Source: Streptomyces sp. NRRL F-2580 (GTDB lineage: Bacteria; Actinomycetota; Actinomycetes; Streptomycetales; Streptomycetaceae). From it: a stretch of 64,000 bases of DNA. The position numbers were made by a program, and so were the translations under genes. The stretch is taken from assembly GCF_000720115.1 (NCBI RefSeq), contig NZ_JOIR01000033.1, positions 60,877 through 124,876 on the forward strand, in the 5' to 3' direction. How positions within the stretch are numbered: position 1 is the first letter of the stretch; each line of letters begins with the position of its first letter. Positions 1-9,274 of the stretch are shown piece after piece. A model generated the notes under the pieces. The model searched no databases, was not told where the DNA came from, and saw nothing but the letters and a program-made list of their open reading frames with translations.

Positions 1-1
1 C

Positions 2-37
2 AAGGTGATGAACCTCGACCGGTTCGACCTCGCCTGA
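2..37 (+). CDS. 3' end of a gene cut by the window edge
   Basis: An open frame enters from the left edge and ends with a TGA at 35-37; the last residues read KVMNLDRFDLA. Third positions are almost all G or C, as expected for coding DNA here, and a perfect hairpin follows four bases later, which is what one expects behind a real gene end. Too little is visible to name the protein. Confidence 0.4.
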   Translation, partial: KVMNLDRFDLA

Positions 38-40
38 GCC

Positions 41-80
41 CGAGGTCCCGGCCGGCCCGCACCGGCCGGCCGGGACCTCG
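41..80 (+). terminator. Strong hairpin, likely terminator
   Basis: A perfect 17-bp inverted repeat (41-57 pairs with 64-80) encloses a 6-nt loop. There is no U-tract, as is usual in high-GC actinobacteria. It sits directly behind the stop at 37 and ahead of the next gene at 144. Confidence 0.7.
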
Positions 81-143
81 CGATCCGACCGGTGCGCGTG
101 GTGGCGCCCGGGCACCGCGCGGTCGCAGGGCTAGGCTCGGCGC

Positions 144-500
144 ATGGCACTGGAGTGGGAGCAGCTCGTCGTCGACGCCGGGGACCCGGCCACCCTCGGA
201 CACTGGTGGGCGCAGGCCCTGGGGTGGGTCGTCGTGAACGACGATCCGGACGAGTACGAGATCCGGCCGGCCCCCGACCGGCTGCCGGGGCTGGTCTTCG
301 TACCGGTGCCGGACGCCAAGACGGTGAAGAACCGCCTCCACCTCGACTTCCGCCCCGACGACCAGGAGGCGGAGGTACGCCGCCTGCTGGCGCACGGCGC
401 GCGCCCGGCCGACGTCGGGCAGGGCCCCGACGTGACGTGGGTCGTGCTCGCCGACCCGGAGGGCAACGAGTTCTGCGTCCTGGCCCCACGCCGCACCTGA
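144..500 (+). CDS. VOC-family glyoxalase-like protein
   Basis: A 118-aa protein with the layout of a single glyoxalase/bleomycin-resistance (VOC) module. The N-terminal strand LVVDAGDPATLGHWWAQALG is the typical 'separate into one beta-alpha-beta-beta-beta unit' opening. The middle has HLDF and the C-terminus has DPEGNEFCVL, both usual metal-side motifs of the Glyoxalase_6 group. No substrate can be assigned; such proteins are common as stand-alone genes in Streptomyces. A TAGGCT hexamer at 132-137 lies only 6 nt before the ATG with no Shine-Dalgarno sequence between, so the mRNA may be leaderless. Confidence 0.8.
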   Translation: MALEWEQLVVDAGDPATLGHWWAQALGWVVVNDDPDEYEIRPAPDRLPGLVFVPVPDAKTVKNRLHLDFRPDDQEAEVRRLLAHGARPADVGQGPDVTWVVLADPEGNEFCVLAPRRT

Positions 501-539
501 CCGGGCGGACCCACCGCCCGATCAGGCGGGTTTCGGGGC

Positions 540-1096
540 AGGGTTGCGCCCCTGGTCAGACGGACCAGGGGGAGAGAACGCGCGGGTCGCGGACGTACGC
601 GCAGTAGCTTCCCGTGCGGATCGTGCGGTCGAGGCGGTCGGGAGCTCGCGGGCCGCATCCCGTGCCGTCTCCACGTCGCCGCGGGCCAGGGCGATCCGCA
701 CCTGGGCGTCCAGCAGTGGTGCCCGGCGCAGCCCGGTGGTGGGGGGCAGCTCCTTCGACGGCACGGGCAGCGGCCGCGCCAGTGCCTCCCGGATCGAGGC
801 GGCCGCCGTGTCGATGTCGTCGGCGGCGGGCCGGACGAGCGAGAGCCCGGGTTCGGGATCCCATCCGAGGCGGTGCGCGGCGAGCAGCGCCTCCTCGGCA
901 CCGCTCAGGTCGCCGCCCCGCAGCCGGATCCGGCCCAGGAGCTGTCGGTCAGCGGCCAGCCCAGCTCTCGGCGGAGGTAAGGGCGCAGCTCGTCGCAGGC
1001 CCGCAGCACCTGCTGCTCGGCGCCGGCGCACTGGCCGCGCGGGCGCAGAATCTCGGCCCGGTGCACCCGGCACCGGCCGTGCAGGCTGCCGATCGC
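540..1096 (-). pseudogene. Decayed LuxR-family/TPR regulator fragment
   Basis: On the minus strand, residues like CRVHRAEILRPRG and ACDELRPYLRRELGWPL (about 1090-950) read in one frame. The continuation LLGRIRLRGGDLSGAEEALL and PVPSKELPP...RRAPLLDAQ (about 950-640) reads in another, so there is a frameshift near 945-955. These phrases match the helical-repeat part of large LuxR-type ATP-binding regulators of Streptomyces as I remember them. The ATPase part upstream and the LuxR helix-turn-helix downstream are both missing. This is therefore a remnant of roughly 185 codons from a protein normally several times longer. Confidence 0.65.
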
Positions 1097-1173
1097 GTCC
1101 CGACCGCCGCGCCCGGCAGGCGGCGTGCCTGCCGGGCGCCGGGGCCGGGCACCGCGGACCGGCTACGGACCGG

Positions 1174-3198
1174 CTACTGCCAGTCCTCCCACGGCGGTTC
1201 CTCGTCCAGGTCGAAGGGCGGCTCTTCGTCGACCAGGCCGGCCGGGACCGGCCGGGCGGATCCGGCCGGCCGCGCGGCGGCGGCAAGCCCGAGCCCGGCG
1301 GTGGCGGCAGCGGGGACAGGGGCAGGGGCGGTGGCGGGGGCGGCGGCATCGCACTCCGCCAGGGTGTCCAGGACTCCCTGGGCGTACTTGGCGAGCTTGG
1401 CCTCGCCGACCCCGCCGATGGTGCCCAACTCCGCCTCGGTGGCCGGAAGTCGCGTGGCGATCTCCCGCAGCGTCGCGTCGTGGAAGACGACGTACGCCGG
1501 TACGCCCTGCTCCCGCGCCGTCGCGGCCCGCCAGGCGCGCAGCGCCAGGAAGAACGGCTCGGCCCCGGCCGGCAGGTCGACCGGGACGCGGGCGCCCTTC
1601 CCGGAGCGCGACCCGGACTCCTTCTTCGCCGGGCCGGCCGGCGCCTTCTCCTTGCGCATCGGGACGCTGCGGCGCCCGCCCAACACCTCGCCGCTGTCGT
1701 CCGTCAGCACGAGCGTCCCGTAGTCGCCCTCCACCGCCAGCAGCCGCGACGCCAGCAGCTGGCGCACGACCCCGCGCCACTCGGCGGTGCTCAGGTCGGC
1801 TCCGATGCCGAACACCGAGAGCGCGTCGTGGTCGAACTGGATGACCTTGGCCGTCTTCTTGCCCTGCAGGATGTCGATGATCTGGCCGGCGCCGAACTTC
1901 TGGCGCCGCTCCCGCGCGAGCCGCCACACCGTGGACAGCAGCTTCTGCGCCGGGACCGTCCCGTCCCAGGACTCGGCCGGCGTCAGGCAGGTGTCGCAGT
2001 TGCCGCACGGTTCGCCCGACTGCCCGAAGTACTCCAGCAGCCGCGTCCGGCGGCAGTCGACCGTCTCGCAGAGCGCCAGCATGGCGTCCAGGTGCATGCC
2101 GAGGGACCGGCGGTGGGCCTCGTCGCCCTCGGAGCCCTCGATGAGCTTGCGCTGCTGGACCACGTCCTGCAGGCCGTAGGCCAGCCACGCCGTGGCCGGC
2201 TCTCCGTCGCGGCCTGCGCGGCCGGTCTCCTGGTAGTAGCCCTCGACCGACTTCGGCAGGTCCAGGTGCGCGACGAAGCGCACGTCCGGCTTGTCGATGC
2301 CCATGCCGAAGGCGATCGTGGCCACCACCACGACCCCGTCCTCCCGCAGGAAGCGCGCCTGGTTCGCCGCGCGCGCACGGGCGTCCATTCCGGCGTGGTA
2401 CGCCACGGCGTCGATGCCCTGCTCCGCCAGGAAGGCCGCGGTCTTCTCCACCGAGGCCCGCGAGAGGCAGTAGACGACTCCGGCGTCCCCCTCGTGCTCG
2501 GTCCTGATCAGGTCCAGCAGCTGCCGCTGCGGGTTGCTCTTCGGGACGATCCGGTACTGGATGTTCGGCCGGTCGAAGCTGGCGACGAAGTGCCGGGCGT
2601 CCTCCAGACCGAGCCGGGCGACGATCTCGGCGTGGGTGGCCTCGGTGGCCGTCGCGGTGAGCGCGATCCGCGGCACCTTCGGCCAGCGCTCGTGCAGCAT
2701 GGACAGCGCGAGGTAGTCGGGCCGGAAGTCGTGGCCCCACTGGGCGACGCAGTGCGCCTCGTCGATCGCGAAGAGCGACACCTTGCCGCGGTCGAGCAGC
2801 CGCTGGGTGCCCTCGGAGCGCAGCCGCTCGGGGGCCAGGTAGAGGAGGTCCAGCTCGTCGGCGAGGAAGGCCTGCTCGACGGCCTGCCGCTCGTGTGGGT
2901 CCTGCGTGGAGTTGAGGAACCCGGCCCGCACCCCGAGGGCGGTGAGCGCGTTCACCTGGTCCTGCATCAGTGCGATGAGCGGCGAGATCACCACGCCCGT
3001 GCCGTCTCTGACGAGCGCCGGGATCTGGTAGCAGAGCGATTTGCCGCCGCCGGTGGGCATCAGGACGAGGGCGTCGCCGCCGCCGACGACCTGGTCGATG
3101 ATCTCCTGCTGCTCACCGCGGAAGGAGCTGTAACCGAAGACGCGGTGCAGCACCTGCAGAGCATCGGAGATTTCGTGGGAGGTGTCGGGAGCGGCCAT
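1174..3198 (-). CDS. recQ: ATP-dependent DNA helicase RecQ
   Basis: A 674-aa superfamily-2 helicase that unwinds DNA 3' to 5' in recombination and repair. Near the N-terminus [13 protein letters not shown] is the RecQ-specific Q/motif-0 region. Walker A is MPTGGGKS (about residue 47) and the DEAH box with aromatic loop is [17 protein letters not shown] (about 147). Motif VI is [11 protein letters not shown] zinc-binding cluster with CGNCDTC lies near 400, and an HRDC-like domain ([15 protein letters not shown], about 560-625) is followed by a proline/alanine-rich linker and acidic tail. Length is typical of actinobacterial RecQ. It is transcribed alone, divergently from kdp. Confidence 0.95.
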   Translation of the reverse strand: MAAPDTSHEISDALQVLHRVFGYSSFRGEQQEIIDQVVGGGDALVLMPTGGGKSLCYQIPALVRDGTGVVISPLIALMQDQVNALTALGVRAGFLNSTQDPHERQAVEQAFLADELDLLYLAPERLRSEGTQRLLDRGKVSLFAIDEAHCVAQWGHDFRPDYLALSMLHERWPKVPRIALTATATEATHAEIVARLGLEDARHFVASFDRPNIQYRIVPKSNPQRQLLDLIRTEHEGDAGVVYCLSRASVEKTAAFLAEQGIDAVAYHAGMDARARAANQARFLREDGVVVVATIAFGMGIDKPDVRFVAHLDLPKSVEGYYQETGRAGRDGEPATAWLAYGLQDVVQQRKLIEGSEGDEAHRRSLGMHLDAMLALCETVDCRRTRLLEYFGQSGEPCGNCDTCLTPAESWDGTVPAQKLLSTVWRLARERRQKFGAGQIIDILQGKKTAKVIQFDHDALSVFGIGADLSTAEWRGVVRQLLASRLLAVEGDYGTLVLTDDSGEVLGGRRSVPMRKEKAPAGPAKKESGSRSGKGARVPVDLPAGAEPFFLALRAWRAATAREQGVPAYVVFHDATLREIATRLPATEAELGTIGGVGEAKLAKYAQGVLDTLAECDAAAPATAPAPVPAAATAGLGLAAAARPAGSARPVPAGLVDEEPPFDLDEEPPWEDWQ

Positions 3199-3455
3199 TC
3201 GAGAAGCCTAGCGGCACGCGCCGACACCCCTGCTCCGCTCACCGGAACCTGTGGACAACCGGCCGGTCCGGCGACGGGCAGACGGCCGTCGCGCCGACGC
3301 TCGGGCCGGCGCCGCCCCCGCCACGCCGGGCCTCCCACCAGGGCCGAGGCGGCTTCGGCGGCCTCCGCGTCAGGGAGGCGTCAAGAGATCCCGTGCCGCC
3401 GTATGGAGGCCGTCAAGGCGTGTGAACGCCGTGGTGAAGAGGGGGTTGTCTGGTC

Positions 3456-3473
3456 ATCGGCCATCTGGCCGAT
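3456..3473. promoter_or_regulatory. Palindrome upstream of the kdp operon
   Basis: ATCGGCCA-TC-TGGCCGAT is a perfect 8-bp inverted repeat 31 nt before the first kdp start. It is the clearest operator-like element in the 306-bp recQ-kdp spacer, which also carries the divergent recQ promoter region. I see no recognisable riboswitch. Being an operator is an inference from position. Confidence 0.35.
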
Positions 3474-3504
3474 TCACTTCACCCACTTCATCCAGGAGCT
3501 CACG

Positions 3505-3588
3505 ATGGCCGATCTGGCCTTCGTCGTCACCACGGTCGCGGTGTTCGCGCTGGTGGCTCTCATCGCCCGAGGGGTGACCAAGCCGTGA
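3505..3588 (+). CDS. Small single-span membrane peptide at head of kdp operon
   Basis: A 27-residue peptide ([20 protein letters not shown]... ending TKP) that is almost entirely one hydrophobic helix with a short basic tail. An AGGAG at 3493-3497 gives a well-placed ribosome site. Its stop overlaps the GTG of kdpF by 4 nt (GTGA), so it is translationally coupled to the pump genes. It resembles KdpF in size and layout but lacks the usual C-terminal YPERF. It could be a second KdpF-like stabilising subunit or a leader peptide; neither can be decided from sequence. Confidence 0.65.
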   Translation: MADLAFVVTTVAVFALVALIARGVTKP

Positions 3589-3674
3589 CCGTCGAAAACA
3601 TCGTCGGCCTCGCGGTCGCCGTCTCCCTGCTCGGCTACCTCGTCCTCGCCCTCGTGTACCCGGAGAGGTTCTGA
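3585..3674 (+). CDS. kdpF: K+-transporting ATPase subunit KdpF
   Basis: A 29-aa single-span membrane peptide starting with GTG (VTVENIVGL...) and ending in ALVYPERF, the signature end of KdpF. KdpF is known to stabilise the KdpABC complex in the membrane. It is coupled to the preceding 27-aa peptide by a GTGA overlap and lies 8 nt before kdpA. Confidence 0.9.
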   Translation: MTVENIVGLAVAVSLLGYLVLALVYPERF

Positions 3675-3682
3675 GCACTGCC

Positions 3683-5347
3683 ATGAGCCCCGTAACCGCT
3701 GGTGTGCTCCAGCTGCTCGCCCTGATCGCCGCACTCGCACTGGCCTACCGCCCGCTCGGCGACCACATGGCCCGCGTCTACTCCTCCGAGAAGCACTACA
3801 CACCGGAGAAGTGGATCTACGAGGCCATCGGCGCGAACCCGTCGGCCGAGATGCGCTGGCCCGCCTACCTCCGCGCCGTCCTCGCCTTCTCCGCCGTCGG
3901 CGTCCTCTTCCTCTACCTGCTCCAGCGCGTGCAGGGCGGTCTGCCCGGCTCGCTCGGCTTCACCTCGATCGACCCGGACCAGGCGTTCAACACCGCCGCG
4001 TCCTTCGTGGCGAACACGAACTGGCAGTCGTACTCCGGCGAACAGGCCATGGGCCATGTCGTACAGACCGGCGGCCTCGCCGTGCAGAACTTCGTCTCCG
4101 CGGCGGTGGGCATGGCCGTCGCGGTCGCCCTCGTACGCGGCTTCTCCCGGTCCCGCACCGGTGAGCTGGGCAACTTCTGGTCCGACCTGGTCCGCGGCAC
4201 CGTCCGCATCCTGCTGCCCATCTCGGTGATCGGCGCGATCGTCCTGGTCGCCTGCGGCGCCATCCAGAACTTCGCCGGCATCCACGAGGTCGGCCGGTTC
4301 CTCGGCGGCCCCCAGCAGTGGAACGGCGGTGCGGTCGCCTCCCAGGAAGTCATCAAGGAGCTCGGCACCAACGGCGGCGGCTACTTCAACGCCAACTCCG
4401 CCCACCCCTTCGAGAACCCCACCCCCTTCTCGAACCTCTTCGAGATCTTCCTGATCCTCGTCATCCCGTTCGCGATGACCCGCACCTTCGGCCGCATGGT
4501 CGGAAACCTGCGCCAGGGCTACGCGATCCTCGCCACCACGGGTGTCATCTGGATCGGGTTCACCGGCCTGATGATGTGGACCGAGTTCGCGCACCACGGC
4601 CCCGCCTTCGACGTCTCCGGCGGCGCGATGGAAGGCAAGGAGACCCGCTTCGGCATCGGCGCCTCCGCGATCTTCTCGGTCGCGACCACTCTCACCTCCA
4701 CCGGTGCGGTCAACTCCTTCCACTCCTCCTACACCGGGCTCGGCGGCGGCATCCAGCTGCTCGGCATGCAGCTCGGCGAGATCGCACCCGGGGGCGTCGG
4801 CTCCGGCCTCTACGGCATGCTGATCATGGCGATCATCGCCGTGTTCATCGCCGGCCTGATGGTCGGCCGCACCCCCGAATACCTGGGCAAGAAGATCGGC
4901 ACCCGCGAGATCAAGCTCGCCGCCTGCTACATCCTCATCACCCCCGCCCTCGTCCTGTGCTTCACCGCCGCCGCGATGGCCCTGCCCACTCCGGGCAACT
5001 CGATGACGAACACGGGCGCGCACGGCTTCTCGGAGATCCTCTACGCCTACACCTCGGGCGCCAACAACAACGGCTCCGCCTTCGCCGGCCTGAACGCCGA
5101 CACCCAGTGGTTCAACAGCACCATCGGCATCGCCATGCTGCTCGGCCGCTTCCTGCCCATGGTCTTCGTCCTCGCGCTCGCCGGCTCGCTCGCCGAGCAG
5201 AAACCCGTACCCGAGACCGCGGGCACCCTCCGTACCGACAAGCCGCTCTACGCGGGCCTCCTCGTCGGAACGATCATCATCGTCACCGGACTCACCTACT
5301 TCCCGGCCCTGGCGCTGGGTCCGCTCGCCGAAGGGCTCGCATCATGA
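3683..5347 (+). CDS. kdpA: K+-transporting ATPase subunit A (channel-like)
   Basis: A 554-aa polytopic membrane protein, the K+-selective subunit of the high-affinity KdpFABC pump. It belongs to the superfamily of K+ transporters with four channel-like P loops. The filter segment [15 protein letters not shown], with the conserved GTNGGG, is at about residues 231-245, and further loops include [10 protein letters not shown] and [14 protein letters not shown]. Length matches the family (about 555). The 3' end overlaps kdpB by ATGA, implying coupled translation. Confidence 0.97.
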   Translation: MSPVTAGVLQLLALIAALALAYRPLGDHMARVYSSEKHYTPEKWIYEAIGANPSAEMRWPAYLRAVLAFSAVGVLFLYLLQRVQGGLPGSLGFTSIDPDQAFNTAASFVANTNWQSYSGEQAMGHVVQTGGLAVQNFVSAAVGMAVAVALVRGFSRSRTGELGNFWSDLVRGTVRILLPISVIGAIVLVACGAIQNFAGIHEVGRFLGGPQQWNGGAVASQEVIKELGTNGGGYFNANSAHPFENPTPFSNLFEIFLILVIPFAMTRTFGRMVGNLRQGYAILATTGVIWIGFTGLMMWTEFAHHGPAFDVSGGAMEGKETRFGIGASAIFSVATTLTSTGAVNSFHSSYTGLGGGIQLLGMQLGEIAPGGVGSGLYGMLIMAIIAVFIAGLMVGRTPEYLGKKIGTREIKLAACYILITPALVLCFTAAAMALPTPGNSMTNTGAHGFSEILYAYTSGANNNGSAFAGLNADTQWFNSTIGIAMLLGRFLPMVFVLALAGSLAEQKPVPETAGTLRTDKPLYAGLLVGTIIIVTGLTYFPALALGPLAEGLAS

Positions 5348-7449
5348 GCACCGCCACTCCCACCAGGGCTCCGCACCAGGACGTGCCCACCGGTCACCAG
5401 CCTGGCGCCGGGCGCGTCGGCGGGGGCCTGTTCGATCCCAGGCAGCTGCTGAAGTCCTTCCCGGACGCGGTCCGCAAGCTCGACCCCCGGATCATGATCA
5501 AGTCCCCGGTCATGTTCGTGGTCCTGATCGGCTCGGTCGTCACCACCGTCCTGGCGGTCAAGAACCCGACGGACTGGTTCGGCTGGGCGATCACCGCCTG
5601 GCTGTGGCTGACCACGATCTTCGCCAACCTCGCCGAGGCCGTCGCCGAGGGCCGCGGCAAGGCCCAGGCCGACACTCTGCGCAAGGCCAAGACCGACTCC
5701 GTCGCCCGCCGTCTGACTCGGGACGGCAGGAGGGAGGAGCAGGTTCCGGGCATCGGGCTGAAGATCGGTGACCTGGTGGCCTGCGAGGCGGGCGACATCA
5801 TCCCCGGCGACGGTGACGTCGTCGAGGGTGTGGCCTCCGTCGACGAGTCCGCCATCACCGGCGAGTCCGCGCCCGTCATCCGCGAGTCCGGCGGCGACCG
5901 CTCGGCCGTGACCGGTGGTACGAAAGTGCTCTCCGACCGGATCGTCGTCAAGATCACGACGAAGCCCGGCGAGACCTTCATCGACCGCATGATCGCCCTC
6001 GTCGAGGGCGCCGCCCGGCAGAAGACGCCCAACGAGATCGCTCTCAACATCCTGCTGGCGTCCCTCACCATCGTCTTTCTGCTGGCCGTGGTGACCCTGC
6101 AGCCGTTCGCGATCCACGCGGGCGCCGAGCAGTCGATGATCGTGCTGACGGCCCTGCTGGTCTGTCTGATCCCCACCACGATCGGCGCGCTGCTGTCCGC
6201 GATCGGCATCGCCGGCATGGACCGGCTGGTCCAGCGCAACGTCCTCGCCATGTCGGGGCGCGCGGTGGAGGCCGCGGGTGACGTCTCCACGCTGCTCCTG
6301 GACAAGACGGGCACGATCACCCTCGGCAACCGCCAGGCCTCGGAGTTCGTCCCGGTCAAGGGGACGACGGAGGCGGAGCTGGCCGACGCCGCCCAGCTGT
6401 CGTCGTTGGCCGACGAGACGCCCGAGGGCCGCTCCGTCGTGGTCCTCGCGAAGGAGAAGTACGGCCTGCGCGAACGCCACCAGGGCGAACTCACCCAGGC
6501 CGACTGGATCGCCTTCACCGCCCAGACCCGCATGTCGGGCGTCGACGTGGACGGCAGGAAGACCCGCAAGGGGGCGGCCGGCTCCGTCATCACCTGGGTC
6601 AAGGAGCAGGGCGGCGAGGTCTCCGACGACGCCGACCTCGTCGCCGACAAGATCTCCGAAGCCGGCGGCACCCCGCTCCTGGTCGCCGTCCACGACGAGA
6701 AGGGCGCCCGCGTCCTGGGCGTCATCCACCTGAAGGACGTCGTCAAGGAAGGCATGCGCGAGCGGTTCGGCGAACTGCGCCGCATGGGCATCAAGACCGT
6801 CATGATCACCGGCGACAACCCCCTCACCGCCAAGGCCATCGCCGAGGAAGCGGGTGTCGACGACTTCCTCGCGGAGGCAACGCCGGAGGACAAGATGGCC
6901 CTCATCAAGCGGGAGCAGGCGGGCGGCAAGCTCGTCGCGATGACCGGCGACGGTACGAACGACGCCCCCGCCCTCGCGCAGGCCGACGTGGGCGTGGCGA
7001 TGAACACGGGCACCTCGGCCGCCAAGGAGGCCGGGAACATGGTGGACCTGGACTCCAACCCCACCAAACTCATCGAGATCGTCGAGATCGGCAAGCAGCT
7101 GCTGATCACGCGCGGTGCCCTGACCACGTTCTCCATCGCCAACGACGTCGCCAAGTACTTCGCGATCATCCCGGCCATGTTCGCCGTGGTCTACCCGGGC
7201 CTCGACAAGCTCAACATCATGGGCCTGTCCTCGCCCGAGTCGGCGATCCTCTCCGCCGTCGTCTTCAACGCGCTGATCATCATCGCCCTGGTCCCGCTCG
7301 CCCTCAAGGGCGTCCAGTACCGGCCCACCAGCGCCGACAAGATGCTCCGCCGCAACCTCGGCCTCTACGGGGTGGGCGGACTGATCGCCCCGTTCATCGG
7401 CATCAAGACCATCGACATGCTCATCTCCCTCATCCCCGGGCTCTCCTGA
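5344..7449 (+). CDS. kdpB: K+-transporting P-type ATPase subunit B
   Basis: A 701-aa P-type ATPase, the energising subunit of KdpFABC. Visible motifs are TGES (ITGESAPVI, actuator domain), the phosphorylation site [10 protein letters not shown] with Asp near residue 320, the nucleotide-binding domain, and the hinge motif [17 protein letters not shown]. The transmembrane segment [20 protein letters not shown] is typical of KdpB. Compared with E. coli it has a longer N-terminus rich in Pro, Gly and His before FDPRQL. All catalytic residues are present, so the pump should be functional. Confidence 0.97.
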   Translation: MSTATPTRAPHQDVPTGHQPGAGRVGGGLFDPRQLLKSFPDAVRKLDPRIMIKSPVMFVVLIGSVVTTVLAVKNPTDWFGWAITAWLWLTTIFANLAEAVAEGRGKAQADTLRKAKTDSVARRLTRDGRREEQVPGIGLKIGDLVACEAGDIIPGDGDVVEGVASVDESAITGESAPVIRESGGDRSAVTGGTKVLSDRIVVKITTKPGETFIDRMIALVEGAARQKTPNEIALNILLASLTIVFLLAVVTLQPFAIHAGAEQSMIVLTALLVCLIPTTIGALLSAIGIAGMDRLVQRNVLAMSGRAVEAAGDVSTLLLDKTGTITLGNRQASEFVPVKGTTEAELADAAQLSSLADETPEGRSVVVLAKEKYGLRERHQGELTQADWIAFTAQTRMSGVDVDGRKTRKGAAGSVITWVKEQGGEVSDDADLVADKISEAGGTPLLVAVHDEKGARVLGVIHLKDVVKEGMRERFGELRRMGIKTVMITGDNPLTAKAIAEEAGVDDFLAEATPEDKMALIKREQAGGKLVAMTGDGTNDAPALAQADVGVAMNTGTSAAKEAGNMVDLDSNPTKLIEIVEIGKQLLITRGALTTFSIANDVAKYFAIIPAMFAVVYPGLDKLNIMGLSSPESAILSAVVFNALIIIALVPLALKGVQYRPTSADKMLRRNLGLYGVGGLIAPFIGIKTIDMLISLIPGLS

Positions 7450-7471
7450 ACCAGGAACGTGCTGATCTGCC

Positions 7472-8206
7472 ATGAACACTTCCGTATCCACCACGGCACG
7501 ACTGCTCGGGGCCGGGCTGCGCGCCCTCTTCGTCCTGACCGTGATCTGCGGGGTCCTCTACCCCCTCGCCGTCACCGGCATCGCCCAGGTCCTCTTCCAC
7601 GACAAGGCCAACGGCTCCGGGATCAAGGACGAGAGCGGCCGTGTCGTCGGCTCCTCCCTCATCGGCCAGACCTACCACCTCCCCAAGCAGGCTCCTTCTG
7701 ATGCCTCTACGGGCGACGACCCGGAGGAAGCCGCCAAGCCGGACCTCAGGTGGTTCCAGCCGCGCCCCTCCAACGGCCTCGGCTCCAACAGCGTCAACAC
7801 CCAGTACTCGCTCATCCTCTCCGGAGCCACCAACCGCTCCGCCGACAACGGCGCCGTGGGCGGCCACTGCACCAAGGACGCCGAGGAAGGCACTCTCTGC
7901 GCCCAGGTCATCGCCGCCAAGGAAGCCGTCATCGCGGACAACTCCACCACCGGCTACCACGTCAGGCCCGAGGACGTACCGGCCGACGCCGTCACCTCCT
8001 CCGGCTCCGGCCTCGACCCCGACATCTCCCCCGAGTACGCCGAGCTCCAGATCCACCGTGTCGCCGAACAGAACAAGCTCGACGTCCAGCAGGTAGAAAA
8101 GCTCGTCGCCGACCACACCACCGGCCGCACCCTCGGCTTCATGGGCGAACCCCGCGTCAACGTCCTCGCACTCAACATCGCGCTCGCGGCACTGACCCGG
8201 AGCTGA
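7472..8206 (+). CDS. kdpC: K+-transporting ATPase subunit C
   Basis: A 244-aa KdpC with one N-terminal membrane helix (LRALFVLTVICGVLYPLAVT) and a periplasm-facing domain. The conserved YHLPKQ, FQPRPSN and SGSGLDPDISPEYAELQ...R stretches are present. It is longer than the roughly 190-aa E. coli protein because of inserts around residues 68-85 and 115-150. It lies 22 nt after kdpB. The stop TGA overlaps an ATG (TGATG), which is where kdpD would normally begin. Confidence 0.95.
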   Translation: MNTSVSTTARLLGAGLRALFVLTVICGVLYPLAVTGIAQVLFHDKANGSGIKDESGRVVGSSLIGQTYHLPKQAPSDASTGDDPEEAAKPDLRWFQPRPSNGLGSNSVNTQYSLILSGATNRSADNGAVGGHCTKDAEEGTLCAQVIAAKEAVIADNSTTGYHVRPEDVPADAVTSSGSGLDPDISPEYAELQIHRVAEQNKLDVQQVEKLVADHTTGRTLGFMGEPRVNVLALNIALAALTRS

Positions 8207-8488
8207 TGCTCCACGTCGCCCCGACCTGCGGACCGGCGGGCGCGCACTGCGCGCCCTGGTCGAGGACCCGGGCGGCCCGCGGGGTCTACGCCACGCAGAT
8301 CGTGCTGGGTGTGAGCCGCCGACGCTCCTGGCAGTACGCCTTCAGTCCCGGCGTCAGCGCCACCGTGGCCCGCGAGTCCGGACCCGACCTCGACGTCCGC
8401 ATCGTCAGCCGAGGACACTCCCGGCGGCGGTCTCACCATGGTGCTCACCCTCCCCGTGGGCCCCGGGCCGGCCACCGGGCGGCTCTGA
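8206..8488 (+). pseudogene. kdpD: Internally deleted relic of sensor kinase kdpD
   Basis: Directly after kdpC, one frame reads ARGVYATQIVLGVSRRRSW and FSPGVSATVARESGPDLDV (about 8277-8400), which matches the UspA-like segment of KdpD sensor kinases. A few bases later, in another frame (8408-8488), EDTPGGGLTMVLTLPVG...GRL ends at a TGA, matching the extreme C-terminus of the KdpD histidine-kinase ATPase domain. The N-terminal Walker-type KdpD domain, the membrane helices, the HisKA domain and nearly all of HATPase are missing. No kdpE follows. The identification rests on remembered family motifs. Confidence 0.75.
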
Positions 8489-8608
8489 CCGGCCGCCCGC
8501 CCACCCGCGTCCCTTTTTGACGGGACATGGTCAAGATGTCGTAGTCGTCGCCTCAGCAGTGCGTCAAGGCGCACGGACCGCGCCGCCGCCCGCCCTAGCG
8601 TCGCTCCC

Positions 8609-9112
8609 ATGGACGGACTCGCCGAGGACATCCACTGGGCCGGTGCGCGACGCTCCGCGATCTGCACGGCCGCGCTGTTCCTCGCGGCCCTTCTCGTGCT
8701 GGACGCGGGTGCCGGCGAGCTCTGCGTGCTCCGTTGCGCCCTCTGGGGTGGCCTGGCCGCCCTCCTGTTCGTGATCCTGCTGCCACCCCGGATCTCCGTA
8801 CGCGCCGGCCGGCTGAGCACTCGCGGCGTACTGGTGGGGCACAGCGTCCGTACCGACTCCCTGGCCTCCCTGCAGTGGTGCGACGGCGTGGCCCAGCGCC
8901 TGCTGCTCCGGGACACCGACGGAAGCAGCGTCGAGATCGACCCGACCGTGCTGACCCGCAACCCCGCGATGTGGCACCGGCTGGACGCCGACACCCGTAC
9001 CTCGGTCGAACGCGGCACCCTGCTGCGGGGCGCCACCGCGCTGCGCGAGCTGGCGGAGCACATCGACCGGGAGACCGCCCACACCGTCTTCAGGGTGTCC
9101 GGCCTGCGCTGA
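8609..9112 (+). CDS. Two-TM membrane protein of unknown function
   Basis: A 167-aa protein with two close hydrophobic helices (about residues 17-31 and 43-62, ending LLFVILLPP), followed by a soluble domain (RISVRAGRLSTRGVLVGHSVRTD...) of beta-rich, PH-like appearance. Streptomyces genomes contain many such proteins, but I cannot name a function. A TAGCGT hexamer at 8596-8601 lies 7 nt before the ATG without a ribosome site between, suggesting a leaderless transcript. Confidence 0.7.
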   Translation: MDGLAEDIHWAGARRSAICTAALFLAALLVLDAGAGELCVLRCALWGGLAALLFVILLPPRISVRAGRLSTRGVLVGHSVRTDSLASLQWCDGVAQRLLLRDTDGSSVEIDPTVLTRNPAMWHRLDADTRTSVERGTLLRGATALRELAEHIDRETAHTVFRVSGLR

Positions 9113-9274
9113 CGCCCGCGGCGACGGCCTCCGCCGGACGCGAAAGCGGGCCCGGCGGCTCCTGTCAAGGTACGAACAGCCGGGGCTACGGCCCCGCCCC
9201 TCCTCCGGGCACGGTGGAAATCGACCGTCCTGCGCCAGTGCAGGACCGACACACCACCCGGATCGGAGCCTTCC

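Noticed and set aside
544..3588. A 1,014-codon plus-strand open frame opposite recQ
   Set aside because: It is the complement of recQ and the LuxR relic. The translation is low-complexity Arg/Gly/Pro with no domain, and the recQ motifs on the other strand are complete.
5296..7494. Long minus-strand open frames across kdpB
   Set aside because: Shadow frames produced by the GC3-biased codons of kdpB, which has all its P-type ATPase motifs.
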